DNA of 64,000 nt. Source: an uncultured Bacteroidia bacterium (lineage in GTDB: Bacteria; Bacteroidota; Bacteroidia; Bacteroidales; UBA932). The stretch lies in contig CADAOB010000004.1 of the NCBI GenBank assembly GCA_902789445.1, positions 1-64,000 of the forward strand. The letters run 5' to 3'. The position numbers were made by a program, and so were the translations under genes. A model generated the notes under the pieces. That model ran no database searches. It saw only the letters and a list, made by a program, of their open reading frames with translations, and was not told the DNA's origin. This document shows, in pieces, positions 1-8,215 of this stretch. Each line of letters opens with the position of its first letter. Position 1 is the first letter of the stretch.

Positions 1-492
1 CGCATCGCCCTGCTGAACGACAGATACTTCGCCATAGAACGCTTCGACATCGACCCGGACGGGCAACGGATTCACGCCGTTACCGCAGCGGCCTTGCTGA
101 AAACCGATTTCCGGCGGCAGGATGTAGATTACACCAACCTCCTCGCCCTGACAGGCTATTTGACGCAAAATCCGCAACAAGTAGAGGAAATGTTCCGCCG
201 GATGGTGGTAAACCTCGTTGTGGACAACAAGGATGACCACGCGAAGAACTTTTCCTTCCTCTGCCATGATGGAAGATGGGAACTTGCTCCGGCGTACGAC
301 ATTACCTATTCACCGGCCGGTTCTCACGGCGAGCACGCCACATCTCTCTTCTACAACGGAAATCCGGGGCTGGACCTGGTCCTGAAAGCAGGCACCGGGA
401 TTCGGATTCCCGAATCCCGGTGCCGGGAAATCATTCAGACGGTCGAACGCATCTGCGCAGAACGCCTGCCGGTAATCCACAGACTTCGATAG
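1..492 (+). CDS. HipA-like serine/threonine kinase, C-terminal part (5' truncated by window edge)
   Basis: The reading frame is open from the first base, so the true start lies outside the window; 163 codons are visible. The visible part is the C-terminal kinase lobe of the HipA family: the catalytic-loop motif NKDDHAKNFSFL followed by WELAPAYDI, which corresponds to the metal-binding segment of HipA-type kinases. HipA proteins are toxins that phosphorylate translation factors such as glutamyl-tRNA synthetase in well-studied cases, normally next to a HipB-type repressor. Any partner would lie upstream and is not visible. It ends ten bases from the recJ stop codon on the opposite strand. Family assignment is strong; toxin function is inferred. 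Confidence 0.85.
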   Translation, partial: RIALLNDRYFAIERFDIDPDGQRIHAVTAAALLKTDFRRQDVDYTNLLALTGYLTQNPQQVEEMFRRMVVNLVVDNKDDHAKNFSFLCHDGRWELAPAYDITYSPAGSHGEHATSLFYNGNPGLDLVLKAGTGIRIPESRCREIIQTVERICAERLPVIHRLR

Positions 493-501
493 GCGCTGTG
501 C

Positions 502-2244
502 TCAGAAGAGTTCCTTCTCCTTGATATCCTTGACGCGGAGCTGGATGTTGGCGATGCCGCGGTAGTAGTTCTCGGCAATGGAGTAGCAGATGTCCACCGG
601 GTTGCCGGCCTGCATGTGCTCGAAATGCTCGGAGAGGTTGAAGGCGATGGCCGAGATATGGTGGTAGGGTTCGTCTTCCTGGATCAGTTCGAGCTTGAGG
701 TGTTTCAGGTCGCCGTGCTCGGCGCTGCCGACCTTGCGGCCGTTGCCGTTGTCATAGACGTTCTCGGTGATGAAGACCGGCGACTGGTTGCCCGGCCCGA
801 AGGGCTGGAACTGCTTGAGCAGGCGGAAGAACTTGGGCGTGATCTGCTTGAAGTCCAGGTAGGAGTCGATGTCGACCGTCGGGGTCATCACCACATTCTT
901 GATTTTGGCGGCGACCGTGGCCTCGAAGCGCTGGCAGAATTCCTCGAAATGCTCTTCCTTGATGGTCAGGCCGGCGGCATACATGTGGCCGCCGAAGTTC
1001 TCGAGCAGGTCGGCGCAGCTCTCGATGGCGTCGTAGAGGTCGAAGCCGGCGATGGAACGGGCGCTGCCCGTGATGAAGCCGTTCGACTTGGTCATCACGA
1101 TGGTCGGCCGATAGTAGGCTTCCACCAGGCGGGAGGCCACGATGCCCACCACGCCCTTGTGCCACGAGGGGTTATAGACGATGGTGGATTTCCGCTCGGC
1201 GAAATCGGGCATCGCCTGCACCATCCGCAGGGCTTCTTCGGTGATTTCCCGGTCGATCTTCTTGCGGTAGTTGTTGTGGTCGTTGATCTCGCCGCCGATC
1301 TTCATCGCTTCCTGGTCGTCGCGGGCCGTGAGCATGTCCACGGCCGTACGGCCGCTTTCCATGCGGCCGGCCGCGTTGATGCGCGGGCCGATCTTGAAGA
1401 CGATCTCGTCGATGGTGATGCGGTGCTTCTCCAGGCCGGACAGCTTGATGATGGGTATCAGGCCCTTGCGGGGGTTTTCATTGAGCTGTTTGAGGCCGTA
1501 ATAGGCCAGGACGCGGTTTTCGCCCGTGACCGACACCAGGTCGGAGGCGATGCTCACCACCAGCAGGTCGAGCAGCGACTGGTATTCTTCAAACGGAATG
1601 CCGTGCCGGCTGGCGTATGCCTGCACCAGCTTGAATCCCACGCCACAGCCGGAGAGGTCGTCGAAAGGATAGCTGCAGTCTTCCCGCTTGGGGTCGAGCA
1701 CCGCCACGGCAGGCGGGAGTTCGACATCGGGAAGGTGATGGTCGCAGATGATGGTGTCGATCCCCAGTTTTTTGGCGTACTTGACCTTCTCCACGGCCTT
1801 GATGCCGCAGTCGAGCGTGATCAGCAGCGTGCAGCCGTGCGCCTTGGCTGTATCGATACCTTTATAAGAAACGCCATAACCTTCGTCGTAGCGGTCGGGG
1901 ATGTAATACTCGATGTTCGGGTCCCACTGACGGAAGAAGGAATAAACGAGCGAAACGGCGGTCGTGCCGTCCACATCGTAGTCGCCATAGACCAGAATAC
2001 GCTCCTTGTCACGGATGGCCCGGTCCATGCGTTCGACCGCCTTGTCCATGTCCTTCATCAGGAAGGGGTCGTGGAGCATGCTCAGGTCGGGGCGGAAGAA
2101 CTCGCGGGCCTTGGCGAAGGTATCGATGCCCCGCTGGACGAGGAGATTGGCCAATACCTGGTCAATCCCCAGTTCCTGTGCCAACTGGCGGACGGCGGCA
2201 GGATTTCCCTGCTCTTTGACGACCCATTTCTTCTCGATTCCCAT
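502..2244 (-). CDS. recJ: Single-stranded-DNA-specific exonuclease RecJ
   Basis: RecJ degrades single-stranded DNA 5' to 3' in recombination and repair. The 580-residue protein has the DHH-family motifs in order: GDYDVDG (about residues 87-93), the LDCG aspartate near 145, the DHH triad at about 168-170, the GRINAAGRM segment of the linker, and the DHHA1 motif GGHMYAAG near residue 400, followed by the C-terminal OB-type region. Length matches the family (about 570-580). The ATG start lies about 20 bases downstream of a good minus-strand promoter -7 box. The gene is transcribed divergently from lysS and converges on the HipA-like gene. Confidence 0.96.
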   Translation of the reverse strand: MGIEKKWVVKEQGNPAAVRQLAQELGIDQVLANLLVQRGIDTFAKAREFFRPDLSMLHDPFLMKDMDKAVERMDRAIRDKERILVYGDYDVDGTTAVSLVYSFFRQWDPNIEYYIPDRYDEGYGVSYKGIDTAKAHGCTLLITLDCGIKAVEKVKYAKKLGIDTIICDHHLPDVELPPAVAVLDPKREDCSYPFDDLSGCGVGFKLVQAYASRHGIPFEEYQSLLDLLVVSIASDLVSVTGENRVLAYYGLKQLNENPRKGLIPIIKLSGLEKHRITIDEIVFKIGPRINAAGRMESGRTAVDMLTARDDQEAMKIGGEINDHNNYRKKIDREITEEALRMVQAMPDFAERKSTIVYNPSWHKGVVGIVASRLVEAYYRPTIVMTKSNGFITGSARSIAGFDLYDAIESCADLLENFGGHMYAAGLTIKEEHFEEFCQRFEATVAAKIKNVVMTPTVDIDSYLDFKQITPKFFRLLKQFQPFGPGNQSPVFITENVYDNGNGRKVGSAEHGDLKHLKLELIQEDEPYHHISAIAFNLSEHFEHMQAGNPVDICYSIAENYYRGIANIQLRVKDIKEKELF

Positions 2245-2264
2245 AAAAAAGTATGCTCAGTTCG

Positions 2265-2297
2265 CAAAGATAACAATTTTGTCGGGCTTTCCACAAA
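2265..2297 (-). promoter_or_regulatory. recJ promoter (Bacteroidetes type)
   Basis: Read on the minus strand, a -7 box TATCTTTG (complement of 2265-2272) lies 21 bases from a -33 TTTG (complement of 2294-2297). This is the TTTG / TAnnTTTG pattern of the Bacteroidetes primary sigma factor. The start of transcription would fall about 15-20 bases ahead of the recJ ATG. The elements interleave with the lysS promoter on the other strand. Confidence 0.6.
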
Positions 2298-2313
2298 AAA
2301 AGTGCTAACTTTG
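2278..2313 (+). promoter_or_regulatory. lysS promoter (Bacteroidetes type)
   Basis: TTTG at 2278-2281 and a -7 box TAACTTTG at 2306-2313. The 24-base spacer is longer than the usual 19-21, so the -33 assignment is weaker than the -7. The box leaves a leader of about 50 bases that contains a small perfect hairpin, CCCCG-AAAA-CGGGG at 2331-2344. Confidence 0.45.
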
Positions 2314-2370
2314 TAAATTGAAAGAGAAGTCCCCGAAAACGGGGAAGACACCCTAAGCAAAAGACAGTAC

Positions 2371-3882
2371 ATGGAAATCACAGACCTCAACGAACAGGAA
2401 CAGAACCGCCGCGCTTCGCTGCAGAAGCTTCAGGAGCTGGGCATCAACCCCTACCCCGCCGCCGAATTCAAAGTCAATGCAACCACGGAAGAGATCAAAG
2501 CCGGTTATGATCCTGAGAAAGGGAATTTCAACGATATCTCGATCGCCGGACGCATGATGAGCCGCCGGATCATGGGCGCAGCCTCCTTCATCGAACTCCA
2601 GGACGACTGCGGACGCATCCAGGTCTATGTCAAGCGCGATGAAATCTGCCCCGGCGAAGACAAGACGATGTACAACACCGTCTTCAAGAAACTGCTCGAC
2701 ATCGGCGACATCATCGGCATCGAAGGCTATGCCTTCATCACCCAGACCGGTGCCCTGTCCATCCACGCCAAGAGCCTGAAGGTACTCAGCAAGTCGCTCC
2801 GCGTGCTGCCGATCGTCAAGGAAAAGGAGGGCGAGGTGTACGACGCATTCTCCGATCCCGAACTGCGCTACCGCATGCGCTACGTGGACCTGATCGTCAA
2901 TCCACAGGTCAAGGAGGTCTTCCAGAAACGGACGAAGATCATCGGGACCATGCGCGACTATTTCAACGAGCACGGCTACCTGGAGGTGGAGACCCCGATC
3001 CTGCAGTCGATCCCGGGCGGCGCCACGGCCCGTCCGTTCATCACCCACCACAACACCCTCGACATCCCGCTCTACATGCGTATCGCCAACGAACTTTATC
3101 TCAAGCGGCTGATCGTGGGCGGCTTCAAGGGCGTCTATGAATTTGCGAAAGACTTCCGCAACGAGGGCATGGACCGTACCCACAACCCCGAATTCACCTG
3201 CATGGAGATCTACGTGGCCTACAAGGACTACAAGTGGATGATGCAGTTTGTCGAGACGATGCTCGAACGCATCGCCGTGGCCATCAACGGCAAGACCAAG
3301 TTCGAGGTCTGGGGCAACGAGATCGAGTTCAAGGCCCCCTACCGCAAGCTGCCGATGCTCGAAGCCATCAAGGAATACGCCGGTGTGGACATCGCCGGCA
3401 TGGACGAGGCGGCCCTGCGCGAGACCTGCAAGAAACTCAACGTCCCCATCAAGCCGGAAATGGGCAAGGGCAAGCTCATCGACGCGATCTTCGGCGAATA
3501 CTGTGAAAAGAACCTGGTGCAGCCGACCTTCATCATCGACTATCCGGTGGAGATGAGCCCGCTCACCAAACGGCACCGTGAGAATCCCGACCTGACGGAG
3601 CGCTTCGAACTCTTCGTCAACGGCAAGGAACTGGCCAACGCCTACAGCGAGCTCAACGACCCGATCGACCAGCTCGAGCGCTTCAACGAACAGGTCCGTC
3701 TCAAGGATGCCGGCGACGACGAGGCCATGTACATCGACATGGACTTCGTGCGTGCGCTCGAATACGGCATGCCGCCGACTTCCGGCCTGGGCATGGGCAT
3801 CGACCGCCTGACGATGATGATGACCAATTCCTCTACCATCCAGGACGTCCTCTTCTTCCCGCAGATGCGGCCCGAGAAATGA
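2371..3882 (+). CDS. lysS: Lysyl-tRNA synthetase, class II
   Basis: Charges tRNA-Lys with lysine in the cytoplasm. The 503-residue length is typical of bacterial class II LysRS. An N-terminal OB-fold anticodon-binding domain (about residues 55-160) precedes the class II catalytic core, with motif 2 seen as [17 protein letters not shown] near residues 265-280 and motif 3 as GLGMGIDRL near 475. The stop codon overlaps the next start as ATGA, so the downstream methyltransferase is probably translationally coupled. The start ATG follows a short leader with a small hairpin. Confidence 0.97.
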   Translation: MEITDLNEQEQNRRASLQKLQELGINPYPAAEFKVNATTEEIKAGYDPEKGNFNDISIAGRMMSRRIMGAASFIELQDDCGRIQVYVKRDEICPGEDKTMYNTVFKKLLDIGDIIGIEGYAFITQTGALSIHAKSLKVLSKSLRVLPIVKEKEGEVYDAFSDPELRYRMRYVDLIVNPQVKEVFQKRTKIIGTMRDYFNEHGYLEVETPILQSIPGGATARPFITHHNTLDIPLYMRIANELYLKRLIVGGFKGVYEFAKDFRNEGMDRTHNPEFTCMEIYVAYKDYKWMMQFVETMLERIAVAINGKTKFEVWGNEIEFKAPYRKLPMLEAIKEYAGVDIAGMDEAALRETCKKLNVPIKPEMGKGKLIDAIFGEYCEKNLVQPTFIIDYPVEMSPLTKRHRENPDLTERFELFVNGKELANAYSELNDPIDQLERFNEQVRLKDAGDDEAMYIDMDFVRALEYGMPPTSGLGMGIDRLTMMMTNSSTIQDVLFFPQMRPEK

Positions 3883-4661
3883 GCACCCTCATCTCTTCTC
3901 CCCAGAACCTGAAGATCAAGGACCTGATCGTCCTTGAAACAGAATCCCGCGAGCGCAAAGCCCGCGGGCTCTTTGTCGTGGAGGGGCGCCGCGAATTCGA
4001 GCGGGCCCTTGCGGCCGGCTTCGAGGCGGTGACCGTCTTCGTCCGGGAGGGCGAGGACGCGTCGCTCGCGGATGGGGCCGATTTCCTGGTCACCGACCGC
4101 GTCTATGAGCGGATTGCCATGCGCAGCGGCACGGAGGGCATTGTCGCCATCTTCAAGATGAAAGAGCCGCGGCTCGACGGCCTGACGCTGTCGCCGGCCC
4201 CGCTCATCCTGGTGCTCGAACGGGTGGAGAAGCCCGGCAACCTGGGCGCCGTGCTCCGCAGCGCGGATGCAGCCGGCGTCGATGCCGTGCTGGTCTGTGA
4301 CCCGCTGACCGACCTGTACAACCCCAACCTGATCCGGGCCAGCCTGGGCGCCGTCTTTACGGTGCCGGTGGTCAGCTGTACTTCGGAAGAGGCGCAGGAT
4401 TTCCTCTCGGCGCACGGGATCGCCATCCTGACCGCCCAGTTGCAGGATTCGGAACTCTACTACCAGACCGACATGACCCGCCCCGTCGCCCTGGTCTTCG
4501 GAGCGGAAGACAAAGGACTCTCCGACTCCTGGCGGGAAAAAGCCGATGCACACATCCGCATTCCGATGGCCGGGATGATGGACTCCCTCAACGTATCCGT
4601 CTCGGCTGCCATCCTCGCATTCGAGGCCGTCCGGCAGCGGAACGACAAGAAAGGCGCATGA
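3879..4661 (+). CDS. TrmH/SpoU-family RNA 2'-O-methyltransferase
   Basis: A SPOUT-class enzyme that methylates ribose 2'-hydroxyls of tRNA or rRNA using S-adenosylmethionine. The 260-residue protein has an N-terminal substrate-binding region (to about 100) and a C-terminal trefoil-knot domain with the three family motifs: [15 protein letters not shown] (motif 1, with the conserved Asn and Arg), [10 protein letters not shown] (motif 2), and [18 protein letters not shown] (motif 3). The layout resembles RlmB-like or MRM3-like members; the target nucleotide cannot be read from sequence. It overlaps lysS by four bases and aroE by four bases, forming a tightly coupled operon. Confidence 0.9.
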   Translation: MSTLISSPQNLKIKDLIVLETESRERKARGLFVVEGRREFERALAAGFEAVTVFVREGEDASLADGADFLVTDRVYERIAMRSGTEGIVAIFKMKEPRLDGLTLSPAPLILVLERVEKPGNLGAVLRSADAAGVDAVLVCDPLTDLYNPNLIRASLGAVFTVPVVSCTSEEAQDFLSAHGIAILTAQLQDSELYYQTDMTRPVALVFGAEDKGLSDSWREKADAHIRIPMAGMMDSLNVSVSAAILAFEAVRQRNDKKGA

Positions 4662-5410
4662 AAAAGTACGGCCTGATCGGATACCCCATTGCACACAGCA
4701 AAAGTCCCCTGCTCTTCCAGGCCGCGTACGACAATCGGCCCGTCGAGGAGGCTGATTTCGAAACGGCATACGCCCGCTTTCTGGCAAACTACGAAGCCGT
4801 CAACGTGACAGCCCCTTTCAAGGGCGATGCTTTCCGGAAGGTTGACATAGCCGACACCATATCCCGGGAACTGCTGGCCGTCAATATACTCTGCAAGAAA
4901 AACGACCGCATCTACGGATACAACTCCGACTTCTGGGCAATCCAGCAGCTGCTGACACCTTATAAAGATAAGACGCGGCGCCCGCGGGTACTGGTCTTCG
5001 GCTGCGGCGGCGCGGCGAAAGCCGCCGCCCTGGCCGCGCTCAAGCTGCGGATGCAGGTGATGGTGGCCAACCGCGATTTCCGGAAGGTGCGCGATTTCTG
5101 CTTCACCGGCGGCGGGATGATCCCGCTCCGGCTGGAACAGGCCCCGCAGTATCTGGCCCAGGCGGACATTCTCATCTATGGGCTTCCGCTCCACCTCGAC
5201 CTGGTGGACAGCCTCCCGCAGAACCTGCGGGTCGTAGTGGAGGCCAATTACAAGGATCCCTGCCTGATGCAGGCCTGCAGCGACCGGGGCATCCCGTATA
5301 TATCCGGAATGGACTGGCTGCGCGAGCAAGCCATCTCGGGCTACCGCCTGATGACGGGGATCGAGCCTGATGAAGAACGTGTCAGGGCCTGCTGTGCCCA
5401 AATCCTATAA
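4658..5410 (+). CDS. aroE: Shikimate dehydrogenase
   Basis: Reduces 3-dehydroshikimate to shikimate with NADPH in aromatic amino acid synthesis. Substrate-binding serines are seen in HSKSPLLFQAAYD near the N terminus, the catalytic lysine in VTAPFKGDAF (about residue 55), conserved Asn and Asp in NILCKK and GYNSDF, and the nucleotide-binding loop in FGCGGAAKAAALAALK (about 111-125). At 250 residues it is slightly short compared with E. coli AroE (272) but of the compact Bacteroidetes type. It starts in an ATGA overlap with the methyltransferase and is followed after eight bases by the HTH gene. Confidence 0.93.
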   Translation: MKKYGLIGYPIAHSKSPLLFQAAYDNRPVEEADFETAYARFLANYEAVNVTAPFKGDAFRKVDIADTISRELLAVNILCKKNDRIYGYNSDFWAIQQLLTPYKDKTRRPRVLVFGCGGAAKAAALAALKLRMQVMVANRDFRKVRDFCFTGGGMIPLRLEQAPQYLAQADILIYGLPLHLDLVDSLPQNLRVVVEANYKDPCLMQACSDRGIPYISGMDWLREQAISGYRLMTGIEPDEERVRACCAQIL

Positions 5411-5418
5411 TACTCTCT

Positions 5419-6001
5419 ATGAAGACAATCCTCTTCGTACTGCTTTTTTTTTACGGCCGGAGCCGTCGCCTTCCAGGAATACAGGCTCCAGCGACAAAAA
5501 ACTAAAATCCGGGAACTGATCGCCAACCTTTCTGCCGACTACAGCCAGGTGATGCCTGCCATCCACGAGCTGGTCGAACTGATGACGGACGTCGCCAACG
5601 CCTCCGCGCAGAGCGGTTCCAGCGAATACCTGCTGGCCAAGCGGCTTGACCGCATCCTGTCCACGCCCCGTGGAGAAGGCCGCACCATCAAGGATGCGTA
5701 CATCCGTCTGGCGAATATCCATGAAGCCGGCCTGATCTCCTACCTGGAGCAGCGTTTCCCCGAACTGTCCCCGAATGAGGCCGGTATGTGCGGACTGATC
5801 ATGCTCGGCATCGAGCCGGCCTGCATCAGCAAGGTTTTCGGCTACGATCACGTGCAGACCTTCTACAACAAGCGGAAGGACATCCGCAGGAAACTGCAAC
5901 TTGAACACGAAATCCCGCTGGAAAAATTCCTGCAGAAACAAATCGAAAGGCTCAGGGAAGAGAAGGAGGCACAACTCCGTGACCTGATCCACCGGTATTG
6001 A
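5419..6001 (+). CDS. Membrane-anchored LuxR-type HTH protein, frameshifted at a T9 tract
   Basis: The downstream frame (from GTG 5549) ends in a LuxR-like helix-turn-helix with the Bacteroidetes signature LSPNEAGMCGLIMLGI ... VQTFYNKRKDIRRKL (about residues 80-125 of that frame). Upstream, ATG 5419 opens a hydrophobic start, MKTILFVLLFF, in another frame that stops soon after. The two frames meet at nine consecutive T residues (5444-5452). With one T fewer they join into one protein of about 193 residues: signal anchor, then a basic coiled segment (EYRLQRQKTKIRELI), then the HTH. This could be a sequencing error, a real mutation, phase variation or slippage. The HTH-family assignment is good; the regulated genes are unknown. 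It is the last gene of the lysS-aroE string. Confidence 0.7.
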
Positions 6002-6003
6002 TA

Positions 6004-6097
6004 CCGACGGGAGAGATGCTCCGTCGGGCCGTTTCCGCTATGTAGAACCGCACGGTACCGCCGCTGACACGCACGGACCGTCCGGGCGTCTCTCCCG
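6004..6097. repeat. Nested inverted repeats upstream of ssb
   Basis: CGGGAGAGA at 6008-6016 is exactly complementary to TCTCTCCCG at 6089-6097. Inside lie the alternative pair CCGACGG/CCGTCGG (6004-6010 and 6021-6027) and a small palindrome in ACGGACCGT. This could fold as the 3' end of the upstream transcript or as a small structured RNA. There is no clear T tract, so a terminator call is not secure. Confidence 0.35.
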
Positions 6098-6116
6098 CTT
6101 GGCAATGAAGAAAATT

Positions 6117-6148
6117 TTTGCAGGAATTGAAGATTATCCGTACATTTA
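6117..6148 (+). promoter_or_regulatory. ssb promoter
   Basis: TTTG at 6117-6120, a 20-base spacer, then TACATTTA at 6141-6148 (one base off the TAnnTTTG consensus). The predicted transcript would start about 15 bases before the ssb ATG. Confidence 0.5.
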
Positions 6149-6166
6149 GCAAAAATTTTCATCAAT

Positions 6167-6709
6167 ATGTCGATCAATAAAGTTATACTCGTCGGAAATG
6201 TAGGGAAGGATCCTGAAATCAGACATCTGCAGGGCGGCGCCTCCGTCGCCACCATTACGCTGGCCACCAGCGAACGATACAAAGACAGAAGCGGTGAAAC
6301 GCGGGAAATGACCGAATGGCACACCGTCATCGCCTGGCGGCAGCTGGCCGACCTGGCGGAAAATTATATCCGCAAAGGCAGCCAGATCTATGTGGAAGGC
6401 AAGATCCGCAGCCGTAGCTGGGACGACCAGAACGGCCAGAAGCGCTATGTCACCGAAATCCAGGCCGACACCATCCAGCTGCTCGGCCGTCGCAGCGACA
6501 ATCCCGCCAACCAGCAGCCTTCGCAGCCGCAGCAAGGCTACGGCCAGCCGTCACAAGGCTACGGCCAGCCTGCCGCTCCCGCATACGGCGGCGGCTACGC
6601 AGCACCGGCCCAGCCGCAAACGCACCACGCTCCGGTCCAGCAGCCGACCACACCCATGGTCAACCCCGCCGACCTGACCGACGACGGCACCGACGACCTC
6701 CCGTTCTAA
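6167..6709 (+). CDS. ssb: Single-stranded DNA-binding protein
   Basis: Coats single-stranded DNA during replication and repair and recruits partner proteins. Residues 1 to about 105 form the OB fold (starts MSINKVILVGNVGKDPEIR, with the conserved WHTVIAWRQLADL segment). A Gln/Pro/Gly-rich linker with repeated GYGQPSQ units follows, and the protein ends in the acidic tip DDGTDDLPF that docks SSB-binding proteins. The length of 180 fits bacterial SSB. The gene is closed by a strong hairpin terminator shared with the convergent MFS gene. Confidence 0.96.
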   Translation: MSINKVILVGNVGKDPEIRHLQGGASVATITLATSERYKDRSGETREMTEWHTVIAWRQLADLAENYIRKGSQIYVEGKIRSRSWDDQNGQKRYVTEIQADTIQLLGRRSDNPANQQPSQPQQGYGQPSQGYGQPAAPAYGGGYAAPAQPQTHHAPVQQPTTPMVNPADLTDDGTDDLPF

Positions 6710-6729
6710 ACGGGGAGCAAAACCCAAGG

Positions 6730-6775
6730 AAAATGCGCCCGACATCCGCAGAAAATGGATGTCGGGCGCATTTTT
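6730..6775. terminator. Bidirectional intrinsic terminator between ssb and the MFS gene
   Basis: A perfect 18-bp stem (6730-6747 with 6757-6774) around a nine-base loop, flanked by A residues on the left and T residues on the right, so it can terminate transcription arriving from either side. It lies 20 bases after ssb and 18 bases after the convergent MFS gene. Confidence 0.88.
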
Positions 6776-6793
6776 ACGCTGATTCGCTCCCGA

Positions 6794-8203
6794 TCAAGCG
6801 ACCTCTTTCGAAGGCCGGTCGATCTTGAGTTCAGGATGCTTCTTCGAATTGAAGAAGAGCAGGACGGCAACCGTGATGGCCACGATGCCCAGGCTCACGA
6901 AGATGAATTCGGAGTGGACGGCGGCCGCCTTGTCGAGGATGTCGGCCGTGGCCTCATCGACCCCGGCTTTCTTGTCGGCATAGTTCTTCATGATGCGGCC
7001 CACGAAGATCGGGACCAGCAGCATACCCATGTTCTGGATCCAGTAGATCAGCGAATAGGCCGTACCCAGGTTCTTCTCGGGAATGATCTTCGGCACGGTC
7101 GGCCACATAGCGGAAGGCACGAGCGAATAGCCGATTCCCAGCAGGACGATGGACAGATAGCCGTAGAACGGCACGTCACCGGGAGCGAAGCCGATGAGCA
7201 TATGGGCGCAGAAGACCAGCACCGCACCGGTGATCATCCAGGTCGTCGCCTTGCCGACCTTGTCGACCAGGGCGCCGAAAAGCGGGGTGAAGAGCACGGG
7301 GGCGAAAGCAATCATCGAGATCATCACGGAAGCGGTGGAATCGTCCAGTCCGAAACGCGGGATGATGATCGAGGTGCCGAACTTCTTGAAACTGATGACG
7401 CAGCAGTAGAAGAACACGCACAGGAGCGCGATCATGATGAAGCGCGGGTTGCTGAGCACCTTGAGGATATCGGAGAACTTGAACTTGTCTTCTTCCTTCA
7501 CCTCGCCGCGCTGGGTGACGATACCCTCCTGGCGGTCGTATTTGGCATCCATCGCCACGAAGACGGCCCAGAGGATGGCGCCGATGAACAGCAGCGACAG
7601 GCCGATGATGGCCGGACGGTTGGTCTCGGAGAGCGTGTACATCGTCCCTTCCATGTGGTTCTTGAGCACGAGCACCGGAGACAGGAGCATGGCCAGGCCG
7701 GTACCGATACGGGCGATGGCCAGCTGAAGGCCCATGGCCAGGGCGACATTCTTGCCTTTAAACCATTTGGCAATGGAACGCGTGACGGCCACGCCGGCGA
7801 TTTCACTGCCCAGGCCGAAGAGCATGCAGCCGATGTAGGCGATGGTCAGCGACGTGCCTGCCGACAGGCCGGGCGCGGAGATGGCAGCCGTCACGATGGC
7901 GGCACCGGCGACCATCATGCCCACGAAGACGGAGCCGATAAGCCGCACGCCGAACTTGTCGAGCAGGATGCCGCAGATGATCAGGCCGCCCCAGACGCAG
8001 AGGAACGAATAGCCGCCGGCATAGAAGCCGAACTGCTGGGAGTTCCAGCCGAGCTGCAGCATTTCGGGATTCTTGAAGATCTGCGACACGGTGGAGAACA
8101 TGTCGTCGAAGAAGTAGGAGCCGAACATCGGCACCACGAGGCAGGCCAGTGCAAGCCAACAGGCGATCTTGCTCGCCTTCAAGGATTTGGTTTCAGTTGA
8201 CAT
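6794..8203 (-). CDS. Major facilitator superfamily transporter (paralogue 1)
   Basis: A 469-residue polytopic inner-membrane protein with about 12 hydrophobic segments and a C-terminal tail. The loop motif LDKFGVR follows an early transmembrane pair, and the segment KWFKGKNVALAMGLQLAIA resembles the conserved loop of MFSD1-like carriers, a family with dipeptide transport activity in animals. The bacterial substrate is unknown. It is the second gene of a pair, 12 bases after its paralogue, with which it shares the KWFKG(K/R) loop, the ALWPSVPK/AMWPTVPK motif and the WIQNMG/WIQNIG motif. It probably arose by tandem duplication. Confidence 0.88.
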   Translation of the reverse strand: MSTETKSLKASKIACWLALACLVVPMFGSYFFDDMFSTVSQIFKNPEMLQLGWNSQQFGFYAGGYSFLCVWGGLIICGILLDKFGVRLIGSVFVGMMVAGAAIVTAAISAPGLSAGTSLTIAYIGCMLFGLGSEIAGVAVTRSIAKWFKGKNVALAMGLQLAIARIGTGLAMLLSPVLVLKNHMEGTMYTLSETNRPAIIGLSLLFIGAILWAVFVAMDAKYDRQEGIVTQRGEVKEEDKFKFSDILKVLSNPRFIMIALLCVFFYCCVISFKKFGTSIIIPRFGLDDSTASVMISMIAFAPVLFTPLFGALVDKVGKATTWMITGAVLVFCAHMLIGFAPGDVPFYGYLSIVLLGIGYSLVPSAMWPTVPKIIPEKNLGTAYSLIYWIQNMGMLLVPIFVGRIMKNYADKKAGVDEATADILDKAAAVHSEFIFVSLGIVAITVAVLLFFNSKKHPELKIDRPSKEVA

Positions 8204-8215
8204 AATACGCCTGAT

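Noticed and set aside
616-2316. Plus-strand open frame of 566 codons opposite recJ
   Set aside because: Same mirror effect; RecJ on the minus strand has all catalytic motifs.
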